From Myxococcales bacterium (GTDB taxonomy: Bacteria > Myxococcota_A > Polyangia > Nannocystales > Nannocystaceae), in assembly GCA_020633295.1 (NCBI GenBank), contig JACKDW010000017.1, forward strand, positions 1-64,000: a stretch of 64,000 nucleotides of DNA. Direction: 5' to 3'. The first letter of the stretch is position 1. Each line of letters begins with the position of its first letter. The notes under the pieces were generated by a model that worked only from the letters and a program-made list of their open reading frames with translations, did not search any database and had not been told where the DNA came from. Positions 35,317 through 43,712 of the stretch are shown piece after piece. A program made the translations under genes and the position numbers.

Positions 35317-35982
35317 TCACGACTGCGGACGCGCGGGTCCGCGGTCGCGGACCTGGTCCTGCTTCACGCTCACCGTCGCCACGAGGTAACCGATCGGGAA
35401 CAGCCCGGGGAGCTGTTCGCAGCGCTCAACCATGAACCCCGAGCGCTCGACGAGCGCGCGCAGGGTGCCCTCGCTGAAGCGTGTGTGAGCGACAAAGGGG
35501 GACACCACGCTCAGCGCTCGAGACAGCGCTCGCCTCGCCCCGTCGACACCGTGCAGAAACGTCGGCGCGACGAGCAGGCCGTCGGGCGCAAGCACACGCG
35601 CGAACTCCCGGAGCGCGCGCTCGGGGTGCTCCATGACGTGCAGCGCGTTCGCGCAGAACACCGCGTCGAACGAGCCGCGCTCGGCGTCGAGCTGGTAGGC
35701 GCTCATCGTCTCGGCCTCCACGTTCTCGACGTCGGCCTCGTCCACGGCGACACTCAGGCGCTCGATCATGCGCGGAGAGATGTCGGTCGCCACCACGCGC
35801 GTGGCGACGCGCGCGATGTCCAGCGTGAATTGTCCGGTACCCGCCGCGATCTCGAGCACCCGCGCGCGCCCGTCGAGATCCTGCGCGAGGCGTTCGCGGA
35901 TCGCCGGATAACTCTGCGCGAAAACTCGCACGATCGTGTCGTAGCGACGCGCGAGCGCGTCCCAAGTTCGTGACTCATTCAT
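35317..35982 (-). CDS. Class I SAM-dependent methyltransferase
   Basis: A 221-residue protein starting at ATG 35982, with GAGGAGG at 35993-35999 as a strong ribosome-binding site. Motif I is VLEIAAGTGQFTLDIA, motif II VVATDISPRMIERL, motif IV FDAVFCANALHVMEHPE and motif V VLAPDGLLVAPTF. It is a small-molecule methyltransferase of Methyltransf_11 type; substrate unknown. It lies 25 bases upstream of the palindrome of the cupin operon on the same strand, so it may belong to the same NO-responsive group but has its own start region. Confidence 0.85.
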   Translation of the reverse strand: MNESRTWDALARRYDTIVRVFAQSYPAIRERLAQDLDGRARVLEIAAGTGQFTLDIARVATRVVATDISPRMIERLSVAVDEADVENVEAETMSAYQLDAERGSFDAVFCANALHVMEHPERALREFARVLAPDGLLVAPTFLHGVDGARRALSRALSVVSPFVAHTRFSEGTLRALVERSGFMVERCEQLPGLFPIGYLVATVSVKQDQVRDRGPARPQS

Positions 35983-36187
35983 GGTTGATGGCCTCCTCAG
36001 ACCAGTAGCCGGCACACACAGGCCGTCAGGCAAGACCGGCCAACGTGACCCACGAGAGTACCCGTTTGCGTGATCCGGTGCTCACGACGAGCCGGACGCG
36101 CTCGCGGGCCCCATCCTTGCGACGCGGCGCGCCGATACGCTAGACGTCGAGTCGTCTCTCGTGCTTGACGCCATCGCATCGCGGCCG

Positions 36188-36547
36188 ATGTTTCGGCTGC
36201 TGCGCTTCATCACCACGCTGATGCTGGCGCTGTCGCTCTCCGGGCTCTCGCCCATAGCTGGGGAGCTCGCGGAGCGTGCCGCAGAGGAGACGACCGCCGA
36301 CGCCAACTGCGGACCGCGGCAACGTGGCGAGCACGACGACTGCGACGACGACTGCGACGACGGCTGCGACGACGACGGCTGCTGCGTCGGCTTCGTGCAC
36401 AGCTGTGGATGCTGCGCGGCCGCGCTCCCCCCCGACGCGTCGCGGCTCCCCGTTCGTACCGCGCGTCGTGTCCAGCACCGCCTCGCGGACGACGACGACG
36501 CGCACGAGGGGATTCGCGCGCGAATTGACCGACCGCCCCGCGCCTGA
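36188..36547 (+). CDS. Exported Cys/Asp-rich protein preceding the metal-efflux operon
   Basis: A 119-residue protein starting at ATG 36188. It has a signal or anchor sequence (FRLLRFITTLMLALSLSGLSPIAG) and then an Asp/Cys cluster: DDCDDDCDDGCDDDGCC, followed by GFVHSCGCC. That makes nine cysteines and many aspartates within about 36 residues. Such a cluster should bind divalent or soft metal ions. The gene is oriented with and 148 bases ahead of the CzcC-like gene, so a periplasmic metal buffer or sensor (compare CnrX/CzcI-type accessory proteins) is plausible. No family recognised. Confidence 0.6.
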   Translation: MFRLLRFITTLMLALSLSGLSPIAGELAERAAEETTADANCGPRQRGEHDDCDDDCDDGCDDDGCCVGFVHSCGCCAAALPPDASRLPVRTARRVQHRLADDDDAHEGIRARIDRPPRA

Positions 36548-36695
36548 ACCCTGGCTGCGGTGAGGCCTCGTGGCTCACCGCGCCGGTTGTTGTTCGTGCC
36601 CGGGCGGCGTGGTGTCAGCACCCCGCTCACTCGGAGCGTCGACGCGCGCGGCCGGTCCGCGCGCGGCCACCGTGCTGTCAGAGGTCGATTCGTAC

Positions 36696-37952
36696 ATGCT
36701 CCCCCTCCATCCCCTACTTCTCCTCGTCACGTTCGCGGGGCCGCCGGACACGCCGTGCTCGGGCCCCCTGACGCGCGAGGCTGTCATCGCGTGCGCGACC
36801 CAGCAGAGCCCGCGGGTGCGCGCCGACGAGGCGCGGGTCGCCGCCGCTCGGGGCGAGGCCGACGCCGCGCGCGTGCTCCTGCCCACGAACCCGAACGTCG
36901 CGATCACGGTCGGTCAACGCTGGAACACGCTTGGCGACCGCGCCGTCAACGTCTCTGGAACGCTGTCGCAGCGCCTCGAGATCGCCGGTGAGCGACGCAA
37001 GCGCGCCGCGGTCGCCGACGCGGAGATCGACGCGCGCGCGCGCGCGGCCGAGGTCACCGAGCGCGACGTGATCGCCGACGCGCTGCTCGCTTACTACGAC
37101 GTGCTCGCGGTCCGTGAGGAGGTGACGATCGTCGCGCGAGGGCTCGCGACCGCGGAGCGTCTGCGCGGGGTCGCGGAGGCCCGCGCCGCGGCGGGGCTCG
37201 GCGCGCCGTTGGCGAGCGAGCTCGCGGCGGCCGAGGTCGCGCGGTTCGTCGAGCACGTCGCGCTGGCGCGGGGGCGTGTGCGCGTCGCCGAGTCGCGGCT
37301 CGCCGTCGCGCTCGGACTCGATCCGACCGCGCCGCCGCCGGAGGTGCGAGGCTCGCTCACGCCGCTGGCGACGTCCGACGACGTCGACGACGCCCTGCGC
37401 GTCGCGAGCACGCGACCCGAGCTCGAGCGCGCCCGCGCGGAGAAGCGCGCGCGGGAGGCTCAGCTCGCGCTGTCGAGACGCGAGCGCGCGCCCGCGCCGT
37501 CGCTGTCGTTCTTCGTGCAGACCGACGGTTTCAACGAGCGAGTCATCGGCGGCGGGCTGTCGCTCCCGATCCTGCTGCCGCACCCGCTCGGCCGCACGAA
37601 CAAGGGCGAGATCGCGGCGGCGCGCGCCCGCGTCCGCGAGGCCGACGAGCGCGTCGCGGCTGCGGCTCGTGTTCTCAGCGTCGAGGCCACGACAGCCTAT
37701 CACGAGTACGCCGCGCGTCGAGAGGCCGCCGGGGCCTACAGCGCCCACGCGGACGCGTCGGCGCGGCGGAGCCTCGACGCGCTCGCGGACGAGATTGAGC
37801 GCGGTCGGCTCCCGGTGCGCGACGCCCTGCTCACGCAGCAGTCGCTCATCGATCTGCTCCTGCGCTCGACTCGCTCGCGGCACCAGCTCTGTCTCGCGTC
37901 GGTCACCCTCGTCCTCGCCTCCGGCGCTCGCTTCGACGGAGGTGCGTCATGA
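36696..37952 (+). CDS. TolC/CzcC-type outer-membrane efflux protein
   Basis: A 418-residue outer-membrane factor. The start at ATG 36696 gives a signal peptide (MLPLHPLLLLVTFAG). Two TolC-like repeats of long amphipathic helices are visible (QSPRVRADEARVAAARGEADAAR and RPELERARAEKRAREAQLAL), plus ISGTL/SLPILLPHP strand regions. It forms the outer channel of the RND tripartite pump. It overlaps the next gene (membrane fusion protein) by 4 bases, ATGA, so czcC-B-A are translationally coupled. Confidence 0.87.
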   Translation: MLPLHPLLLLVTFAGPPDTPCSGPLTREAVIACATQQSPRVRADEARVAAARGEADAARVLLPTNPNVAITVGQRWNTLGDRAVNVSGTLSQRLEIAGERRKRAAVADAEIDARARAAEVTERDVIADALLAYYDVLAVREEVTIVARGLATAERLRGVAEARAAAGLGAPLASELAAAEVARFVEHVALARGRVRVAESRLAVALGLDPTAPPPEVRGSLTPLATSDDVDDALRVASTRPELERARAEKRAREAQLALSRRERAPAPSLSFFVQTDGFNERVIGGGLSLPILLPHPLGRTNKGEIAAARARVREADERVAAAARVLSVEATTAYHEYAARREAAGAYSAHADASARRSLDALADEIERGRLPVRDALLTQQSLIDLLLRSTRSRHQLCLASVTLVLASGARFDGGAS

Positions 37953-39148
37953 GAGCCTCAGCCTCGATCACGATCCTCGCGCTCGTCGCCGCGCTGACCT
38001 CCTGTGATCGCGCGAAGGAGCACGACGGGCACGACGAGCACGACGAGCACGGGGCTCCAGCGCACGGGCACGAGCACGAGCACGAGGCGCGCCACGACGA
38101 AGTGCCGCGCAGCGTCGAACTCTCGCCCGAGGTCATCGAGCAGGCGGGGATCCGCACGGCCGTGGTCGAGCGTCAGGCGCTCGCGCCGACCGTGCGCTTG
38201 TCCGGCGAGATCGCGCCCAACCCGAACCGCGAGGCCAGCGTCGCCGCGCGCGTCAACGGCGTCATCGAGATGATCCAGGTGCGCCCAGGGGACGCGGTCA
38301 AGCGCGATGACGTGCTGGCGACGGTGCGCGCGCCCGACCTTCAGAGCCTGCGCGCGGCGGAGGCCGCGATGCGGGCGAAGGCCGCCTCGGCCCGCGCCAA
38401 CGCCGAGCGGCTCGACGCGCTCGTCGCCAGGGGCATGGCGAGTAAGCAAGAGGCCCTCGCCGCGTCCGCGGAGGCCGACTCGCTCGAGGCCGAGACTCGA
38501 GCGGCGCGCGAGCGTCTGCGCGCCCTGGGCGTGAGTCGCTCGAACCGTCGCGCGGTGACCTTCGACGTCCGCGCGCCGCTCGACGGCGTCATCGTCGAGC
38601 GCGGCGTCATGACCGGCGCGCCGGTGACCGCAGAGACCGTCATCGCGACGATCGTCTCGACCGAGGACGTGTGGTTCCTCGCCCACGTGTTCGAGCGTGA
38701 CGTCGCGCGCGTCGAGCCGGGCAGCGCGGCGAGCGTGCGGCTCAACGCGTACCCCGACGAGAGCTTCGCCGGCGTCGTCGAGTACGTCTCGCATCAGGTC
38801 GACCCCGGCGCGCGCACGCTCTCCGCCCGCGTCCCGCTCCGCAATCCAGACGGGCGCCTGCGGCTGGGGCTCTACGGCACCGCGCACGTGGTCGCCGCGG
38901 GCGCGCCCGGGGAGCCGGCGCTCGCCGTGCCCACCTCCGCGATCACGCGGATGCAGGGCAAGGTCGTGGGCTTCGTGCAGCACGACGACGAGCACTTCGA
39001 GGTCCACGAGCTCGTGCTCGGCGTCTCGGACCATCAGTACACGGAGATCGTGCACGGCCTGCGCGAGGGCGAGCGGGTCGTGACCGAGGGCGCGTTCACG
39101 ATCAAGAGCGCGCTCCTTCGCGGCACCTTCGGAGAGGACCACCACTGA
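37949..39148 (+). CDS. CzcB-type periplasmic membrane fusion protein, His-rich
   Basis: A 399-residue lipoprotein (lipobox ALTSC). Residues about 24-50 form a His/Glu/Asp-rich stretch (HDGHDEHDEHGAPAHGHEHE), typical of metal-binding N-termini in CzcB/CusB relatives. Then comes the barrel-sandwich/lipoyl half VNGVIEMIQVRPGDAVKRDDVLATV, a coiled-coil hairpin (RAAEAAMRAKAASARANAERL), the second lipoyl half FDVRAPLDGVIVERGVM, and a beta-barrel domain. It links the RND pump and outer-membrane channel. It starts in the czcC stop and overlaps czcA by one base. Confidence 0.88.
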   Translation: MRASASITILALVAALTSCDRAKEHDGHDEHDEHGAPAHGHEHEHEARHDEVPRSVELSPEVIEQAGIRTAVVERQALAPTVRLSGEIAPNPNREASVAARVNGVIEMIQVRPGDAVKRDDVLATVRAPDLQSLRAAEAAMRAKAASARANAERLDALVARGMASKQEALAASAEADSLEAETRAARERLRALGVSRSNRRAVTFDVRAPLDGVIVERGVMTGAPVTAETVIATIVSTEDVWFLAHVFERDVARVEPGSAASVRLNAYPDESFAGVVEYVSHQVDPGARTLSARVPLRNPDGRLRLGLYGTAHVVAAGAPGEPALAVPTSAITRMQGKVVGFVQHDDEHFEVHELVLGVSDHQYTEIVHGLREGERVVTEGAFTIKSALLRGTFGEDHH

Positions 39149-42100
39149 TGGGGCTGCTCTCCTTCATCATCGACGCGTCGCTGCGCAACCGCGTCGCCGT
39201 GCTCATGGCGACCGCGCTGCTCGTCGTGCTCGGGCTGCGCGCCGCGGCGCGACTGCCCATCGACGCGGTCCCCGACGTCACGAACGTTCAGGTGCAGGTG
39301 GTCACCTCCGCCCCCGCGCTGTCGCCCCTCGAGGTCGAGCAGTACGTCAGCATCCCGGTCGAGCGCGCGATGCAGGGCATCCCCGACGTGACCGAGGTCC
39401 GCTCGCTGTCGAAGTACGGGCTCAGCGTCGTCACCGTCGTGTTCGAAGACAGCACGGACATCTACTTCGCGCGCCAGCTCGTCGGCGAGCGCATGCCGCA
39501 GGTCCAGGACGCGGTCCCGCAGGGCTACGGCGATCCGCAGATGGGCCCGATCAGCACCGGGCTCGGGGAGATCTATCAGTTCACGCTGCGCAGCGACTCC
39601 ATGGGCTTGATGGAGCTCGAGGAGCTGCTCGACTGGTACATCGGGCCGCAGCTGCGATCGGTCCCCGGCGTCGTCGAGGTCAACACCTTCGGCGGCGAGA
39701 ACCGGGAGTACCAGGTCGTGCTCGACCCCGAGCTGCTGCGGGCGTCGGGCCTCTCGATCGCGGACGTCGCGAGCGCGATCGAGAAGACCAACGCGAACGC
39801 GGGCGGCGGGTACATCGAGCGCGACCGTGAGCACTTCGTGATCGGCACCGACGGGCTCGTCACCAGCCGCCAGGACCTCCGCGACGTCGTCCTCGGCGCG
39901 ACGCCCCAGGGCGCGCCGATCACGGTGGCGAGCGTCGGCGACGTCCGCTTCGGGCCGCGGCTGCGACGCGGCGCGGCGTCGATGGACGGCGAGGGCGAGG
40001 TGGTCGCGGGCGCGACGCTGATGCTGATGGGCGAGAACCCGAGGATCGTCGCGCGGGCGGTCCGCGAGAAGCTCGACGCGCTGCAGCCGACCTTCCCTGA
40101 GGGCACGACGGTCGAGGCTTTCTACGATCGCACGCGCCTCGTCGATCGCACGATCCGCACCGCGGTCACCAACCTCGCCGAGGGCGCGCTGCTGGTCATC
40201 GCGGTGCTCCTGCTCCTGCTCGGCAGCCTGCGCGCCGGCCTCATCGTCGCGGCCGTGATCCCGCTGTCGATGCTGTTCGCGCTCACCGTGATGGAGGCCG
40301 TCGGCCTGTCCGGGAACCTCATGAGCCTGGGCGCGCTCGACTTCGGCATCATCGTCGACGGCGCCGTCATCGTCGTCGAGAACGCGGCCCGCCGGCTCGG
40401 CCTCGCCGCCCGCGACGGCGGCCCGCTCACGGCGGCGCGACGCGGCGTCATCGTGCGCGACGCGACCATGGAGGTCCGGCGCGCGACGGTCTACGGCGAG
40501 GCGATCATAGCGATCGTCTACGTGCCGATCCTGACGCTCACGGGGGTCGAGGGCAAGCTGTTCACGCCGATGGCGACCACGGTGCTGCTCGCGCTCGCGG
40601 GCGCGTTCATCCTCTCGCTCACGCTCGTACCTGTGCTGTCGGCCATGTTCCTCCCCGCGGCCGCGGAGCGCCGCCCGACGCTGCTCATGCGGGCGGCCAG
40701 CGCGGTCTACCGGCCCGCGCTGCGGGGGGCGCTGCGGCTGCGCGCGCTGACGCTCGCGGTCGGCGCGGGCGTCATCGTCGGGGCGTTCGCGCTGAGCGCC
40801 CAGCTGGGCGCGGAGTTCGTGCCCCAGCTCGACGAGGGCGACATCCTCGTCGAGGCGCGTCGACTCCCGGGCGTCGCGCTCTCCGAGTCAGTGCGGCAAG
40901 ACGGCCGACTCCAGCGCGCGCTCATGCCGATCCCCGAGATCGAGAGCGTCGTGTCGAAGACCGGCGCGCCCGAGATCGCGCTCGACCCCATGGGCGTCGA
41001 GCAGACCGACGTCTACATCAAGCTCATCGATCGCGCGCGGTGGCGCGAGGGGCTCACCAAGGCCGCGTTGGCGGCGGAGATCCGCGAGACGGTCGAGCGC
41101 GCCGTGCCGGAGATCGCGGCCTCGCTGTCCCAGCCCATCGAGATGCGCACCAACGAGCTCGTCGCCGGGGTCCGCTCCGACGTCGGGCTGCTGATCTACG
41201 GCCCCGATCTCGATCCGCTCGTCGAGCTCGGGAGCGAGGCTCTGCGCGCGCTCGAGGGGATACCCGGGGTCGCCGACGCGCGCGCCGAGCAGATCGCGGG
41301 GCTCCGGTACCTGCGCGTGATCCCTGACCGCGACAAGCTCGCCCGCTACGGCCTCACCGTCGCCGACGTGAACCTCGCGACCGAGGCCATGGCGGTCGGC
41401 CACGAGGCCGGCGTCGTGCTCGAGGGTGATCGCCGGTTCTCGATCCGCGTGCTCATGTCGCACGAGCCCCGCGGCGATCTCGAGGCGCTCGCCAGCACGC
41501 CGCTGAGGACGATGCAGGGGCACGTCGTCCCGCTCGGCGACGTCGCCGCGCTCGGCTTCACCGACGGCCCCGCGGCCATCAACCGCGAGGCGATGTCGCG
41601 GCGTATCGTCGTCGAGTTCAACGTCGAGGGCCGCGACCTGGCCTCGGTCGTCGCGGACGCCCAGCGCGTGATCGCGGACGCCCTCGCGCTCGACCCTGGC
41701 TACCGCGTCGAGTGGGGCGGGACCTTCCGTCACTACGAGCAGGCCAAGGCGCGGCTGATGTGGGTCATCCCGATCGCGCTGGGCTTCATCGTCTTCCTGC
41801 TGTGGTCCGCGTTTCAGGCCGCGCGCCCGGTCGTGTTGATCCTGTTGACCGTGCCGATGGCGCTCGTCGGCGGGATCGCGGCGCTGTGGATCCGCGACAT
41901 CCCGTTCTCGATCTCGGCGGGCGTCGGCTTCATCGCGCTGCTCGGCGTCGCGGTGCTCAACGGGCTCGTGCTGGTCACGGTCGCGCGCGTGAGCCAGGAC
42001 GAGGGCGCCACGCCACACGCGGCGATCGAGCACGCGGCGACGCTGCGCCTGCGGCCGGTGCTCATGACGGCGCTCACCGACGTGCTCGGCTTCGTGCCGA

Positions 42101-42237
42101 TGGCGCTCTCGACCGCGCCGGGCGCCGAGGTGCAGCGCCCGCTCGCCACGGTCGTGATCGGCGGGGTCATCAGCGCGACGATCTTGACGCTGGTCGTGCT
42201 GCCAGCGGCGTACTCGCTGTTTGGCAAACGAGCGTAG
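39148..42237 (+). CDS. czcA: CzcA-type heavy-metal efflux RND transporter
   Basis: A 1,029-residue proton/metal antiporter of the inner membrane. Twelve membrane helices and two large periplasmic loops are evident. The fourth helix carries LDFGIIVDGAVIVVEN with D398, D404 and E411, the acidic triad of divalent-cation exporters (Zn/Co/Cd/Ni class), not the MVDAAI pattern of the copper/silver pump CusA. The ISIPVERAMQGIPDV pore region, the FGGENREYQV loop and the C-terminal FGKRA are typical. The substrate is therefore likely a divalent ion; exact specificity is not readable. It is the last gene of the czc operon. Confidence 0.93.
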   Translation: MGLLSFIIDASLRNRVAVLMATALLVVLGLRAAARLPIDAVPDVTNVQVQVVTSAPALSPLEVEQYVSIPVERAMQGIPDVTEVRSLSKYGLSVVTVVFEDSTDIYFARQLVGERMPQVQDAVPQGYGDPQMGPISTGLGEIYQFTLRSDSMGLMELEELLDWYIGPQLRSVPGVVEVNTFGGENREYQVVLDPELLRASGLSIADVASAIEKTNANAGGGYIERDREHFVIGTDGLVTSRQDLRDVVLGATPQGAPITVASVGDVRFGPRLRRGAASMDGEGEVVAGATLMLMGENPRIVARAVREKLDALQPTFPEGTTVEAFYDRTRLVDRTIRTAVTNLAEGALLVIAVLLLLLGSLRAGLIVAAVIPLSMLFALTVMEAVGLSGNLMSLGALDFGIIVDGAVIVVENAARRLGLAARDGGPLTAARRGVIVRDATMEVRRATVYGEAIIAIVYVPILTLTGVEGKLFTPMATTVLLALAGAFILSLTLVPVLSAMFLPAAAERRPTLLMRAASAVYRPALRGALRLRALTLAVGAGVIVGAFALSAQLGAEFVPQLDEGDILVEARRLPGVALSESVRQDGRLQRALMPIPEIESVVSKTGAPEIALDPMGVEQTDVYIKLIDRARWREGLTKAALAAEIRETVERAVPEIAASLSQPIEMRTNELVAGVRSDVGLLIYGPDLDPLVELGSEALRALEGIPGVADARAEQIAGLRYLRVIPDRDKLARYGLTVADVNLATEAMAVGHEAGVVLEGDRRFSIRVLMSHEPRGDLEALASTPLRTMQGHVVPLGDVAALGFTDGPAAINREAMSRRIVVEFNVEGRDLASVVADAQRVIADALALDPGYRVEWGGTFRHYEQAKARLMWVIPIALGFIVFLLWSAFQAARPVVLILLTVPMALVGGIAALWIRDIPFSISAGVGFIALLGVAVLNGLVLVTVARVSQDEGATPHAAIEHAATLRLRPVLMTALTDVLGFVPMALSTAPGAEVQRPLATVVIGGVISATILTLVVLPAAYSLFGKRA

Positions 42238-42752
42238 CGCCGCGCCACGCTCCCGGGCCGGGCCACGCAGCGAATCGTCCTCCGCCAGCGCGGGATGCCG
42301 AGCCGCAGGGCCGCTGCTGGACGAGAGCGGCCGACCTGGAACATCCCGATTCGACCTCGCGCTCGAGGCTTGACGATGTCTCCAGCGCTTGCGGCAGGCG
42401 CTGCTCAGCGTGTGTCATCCGCTTGCGGCAAAAGTATGGTGTTTTTGTGTCATCTGTTTGCGGGGTCTGGCGAATTATTCGTCCCGTACTCACTAATTAC
42501 GTCGTTTAACGTTTTCGCCCCTCGTGTTTTGTGTCATGCGCTTGCAGGCGCGAAAATGAAAACGGTGTATTCGGCGTCCGTTGCCGGTGTAGCTCGAATG
42601 CGCGGTTTTTCTGTTTGCGGCAAACAGAAGAAACTTGCGCTCGAACTTCGCCTCCCTCACGCTGGCCTGAGTAGGACTGCGCCCGAGCGCTTACTTCGCC
42701 GGTATATGTGCGAAGTTTGCAAACTCGGTCGCGCGGCCGGATCGAGGTTCGA
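42238..42752. other. Non-coding region with TGTGTCAT-N-GCTTGCGG direct repeats
   Basis: About 515 bases without a convincing gene, more AT-rich than the rest. Direct repeats TGTGTCATCCGCTTGCGG, TGTGTCATCTGTTTGCGG and TGTGTCATGCGCTTGCAG start at 42411, 42446 and 42530. Near 42,611 the dyad CTGTTTGC-G-GCAAACAG repeats the same core as an inverted pair. It may be a regulatory or recombination region of the island. Confidence 0.5.
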
Positions 42753-43688
42753 ATGGATGTTGAAGTCGCGCAATGCCTCTTACGCAAGGTGTCGTCTGCG
42801 CTGATTCGCTTCGGGACTCCGCCCACCGAGCCTGCTCCGAAGCTCACGTCCTGGGAGGAATTCCTGCGGCAACCAACCGCGGCCGAGCGCGCCGCCGCGG
42901 AGGCGCGCGAGCGTCAGACTCCCACGCCCGGCGTTCGAACACCCCCCAGACCGAGACGAGCTGGTGGCAGCCGGCGACGGCGACGAGCCCGAGGCCCCAT
43001 GTCACCGCCGCGCGCTGAGCCCCGCGCGCCCCAGTCACCTCGAGCGGCCAAGCCGGACGAGCCCTCAAACGCGCCGAGCCTCGCGCGAACCTACGACATC
43101 ACGGCAGCGGGCAACTCGTCCAAACGCATCAAGCACGCATCAGCGCCCCGGCATGTCACCGACTCGGCTGTCGAGCGCCCGGAGAGACCTACGCCGCGGC
43201 ATCCATCAGTGTCACGGAGCGGGCCTGAAGAAGCCGTGAATGACGAGTTGACGACGATTCGCGAGCTCCTCGAGCAGCTCGTTCAGTCGCAGCTGCGCGT
43301 CGAGTCCCGGCTCGAGGCGCTCGAGCGTGACGCGAGCGCCCCTGCCTCCAAGGACGAGCCGAGTGAGGCTACCGACGATGGAGAAGCGGAGCCGCTTGCT
43401 TGTCCGCCTTCCGAGCGAGAGCGAGCTGTGGACACGGACGGGGACTCGACCGAGGCGAAGGGCGAGCACCTCCGCGAGCAGGTCCACCAGCTCCAGGCAT
43501 CGCTGCTCGCCGCGTCGCGGCTGCTCAGCATTCTGAGCGCTCGCGTCGATGGGCTCGAACGACGAGGGCAGCGGACCGCGCGACGGCCTCGTCGATGTCG
43601 CTCGAGACCTCTATCGGGGACGAGCGTCACGCACCCGATCGAGGAGCGTGGTCCAACGAGAGCGGAGGTACGGGGACCCGCCCCGTGA
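42753..43688 (+). CDS. Hypothetical coiled-coil protein
   Basis: A 311-residue protein, probably starting at ATG 42753 (MDVEVAQCLLRKV). The N-terminal 70 residues are helical (WEEFLRQPTAAERAAAEARE). A low-complexity Arg/Pro/Ala/Ser linker follows, then two coiled-coil segments: ELTTIRELLEQLVQSQLRVE, continuing SRLEALERD, and EHLREQVHQLQASLLAAS. No family recognised. It lies tail to tail with the integrase gene (24-base gap). Composition is intermediate, and the linker could be partly shadow, so confidence is moderate. Confidence 0.5.
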   Translation: MDVEVAQCLLRKVSSALIRFGTPPTEPAPKLTSWEEFLRQPTAAERAAAEARERQTPTPGVRTPPRPRRAGGSRRRRRARGPMSPPRAEPRAPQSPRAAKPDEPSNAPSLARTYDITAAGNSSKRIKHASAPRHVTDSAVERPERPTPRHPSVSRSGPEEAVNDELTTIRELLEQLVQSQLRVESRLEALERDASAPASKDEPSEATDDGEAEPLACPPSERERAVDTDGDSTEAKGEHLREQVHQLQASLLAASRLLSILSARVDGLERRGQRTARRPRRCRSRPLSGTSVTHPIEERGPTRAEVRGPAP

Positions 43689-43712
43689 GAGCGGGGCGGC
43701 CTTCGTGCTCAG

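Noticed and set aside
42238..42752. CRISPR array in the TGTGTCAT repeat region
   Set aside because: Only three imperfect repeats with irregular spacing (35 and 84 bases); no cas genes.
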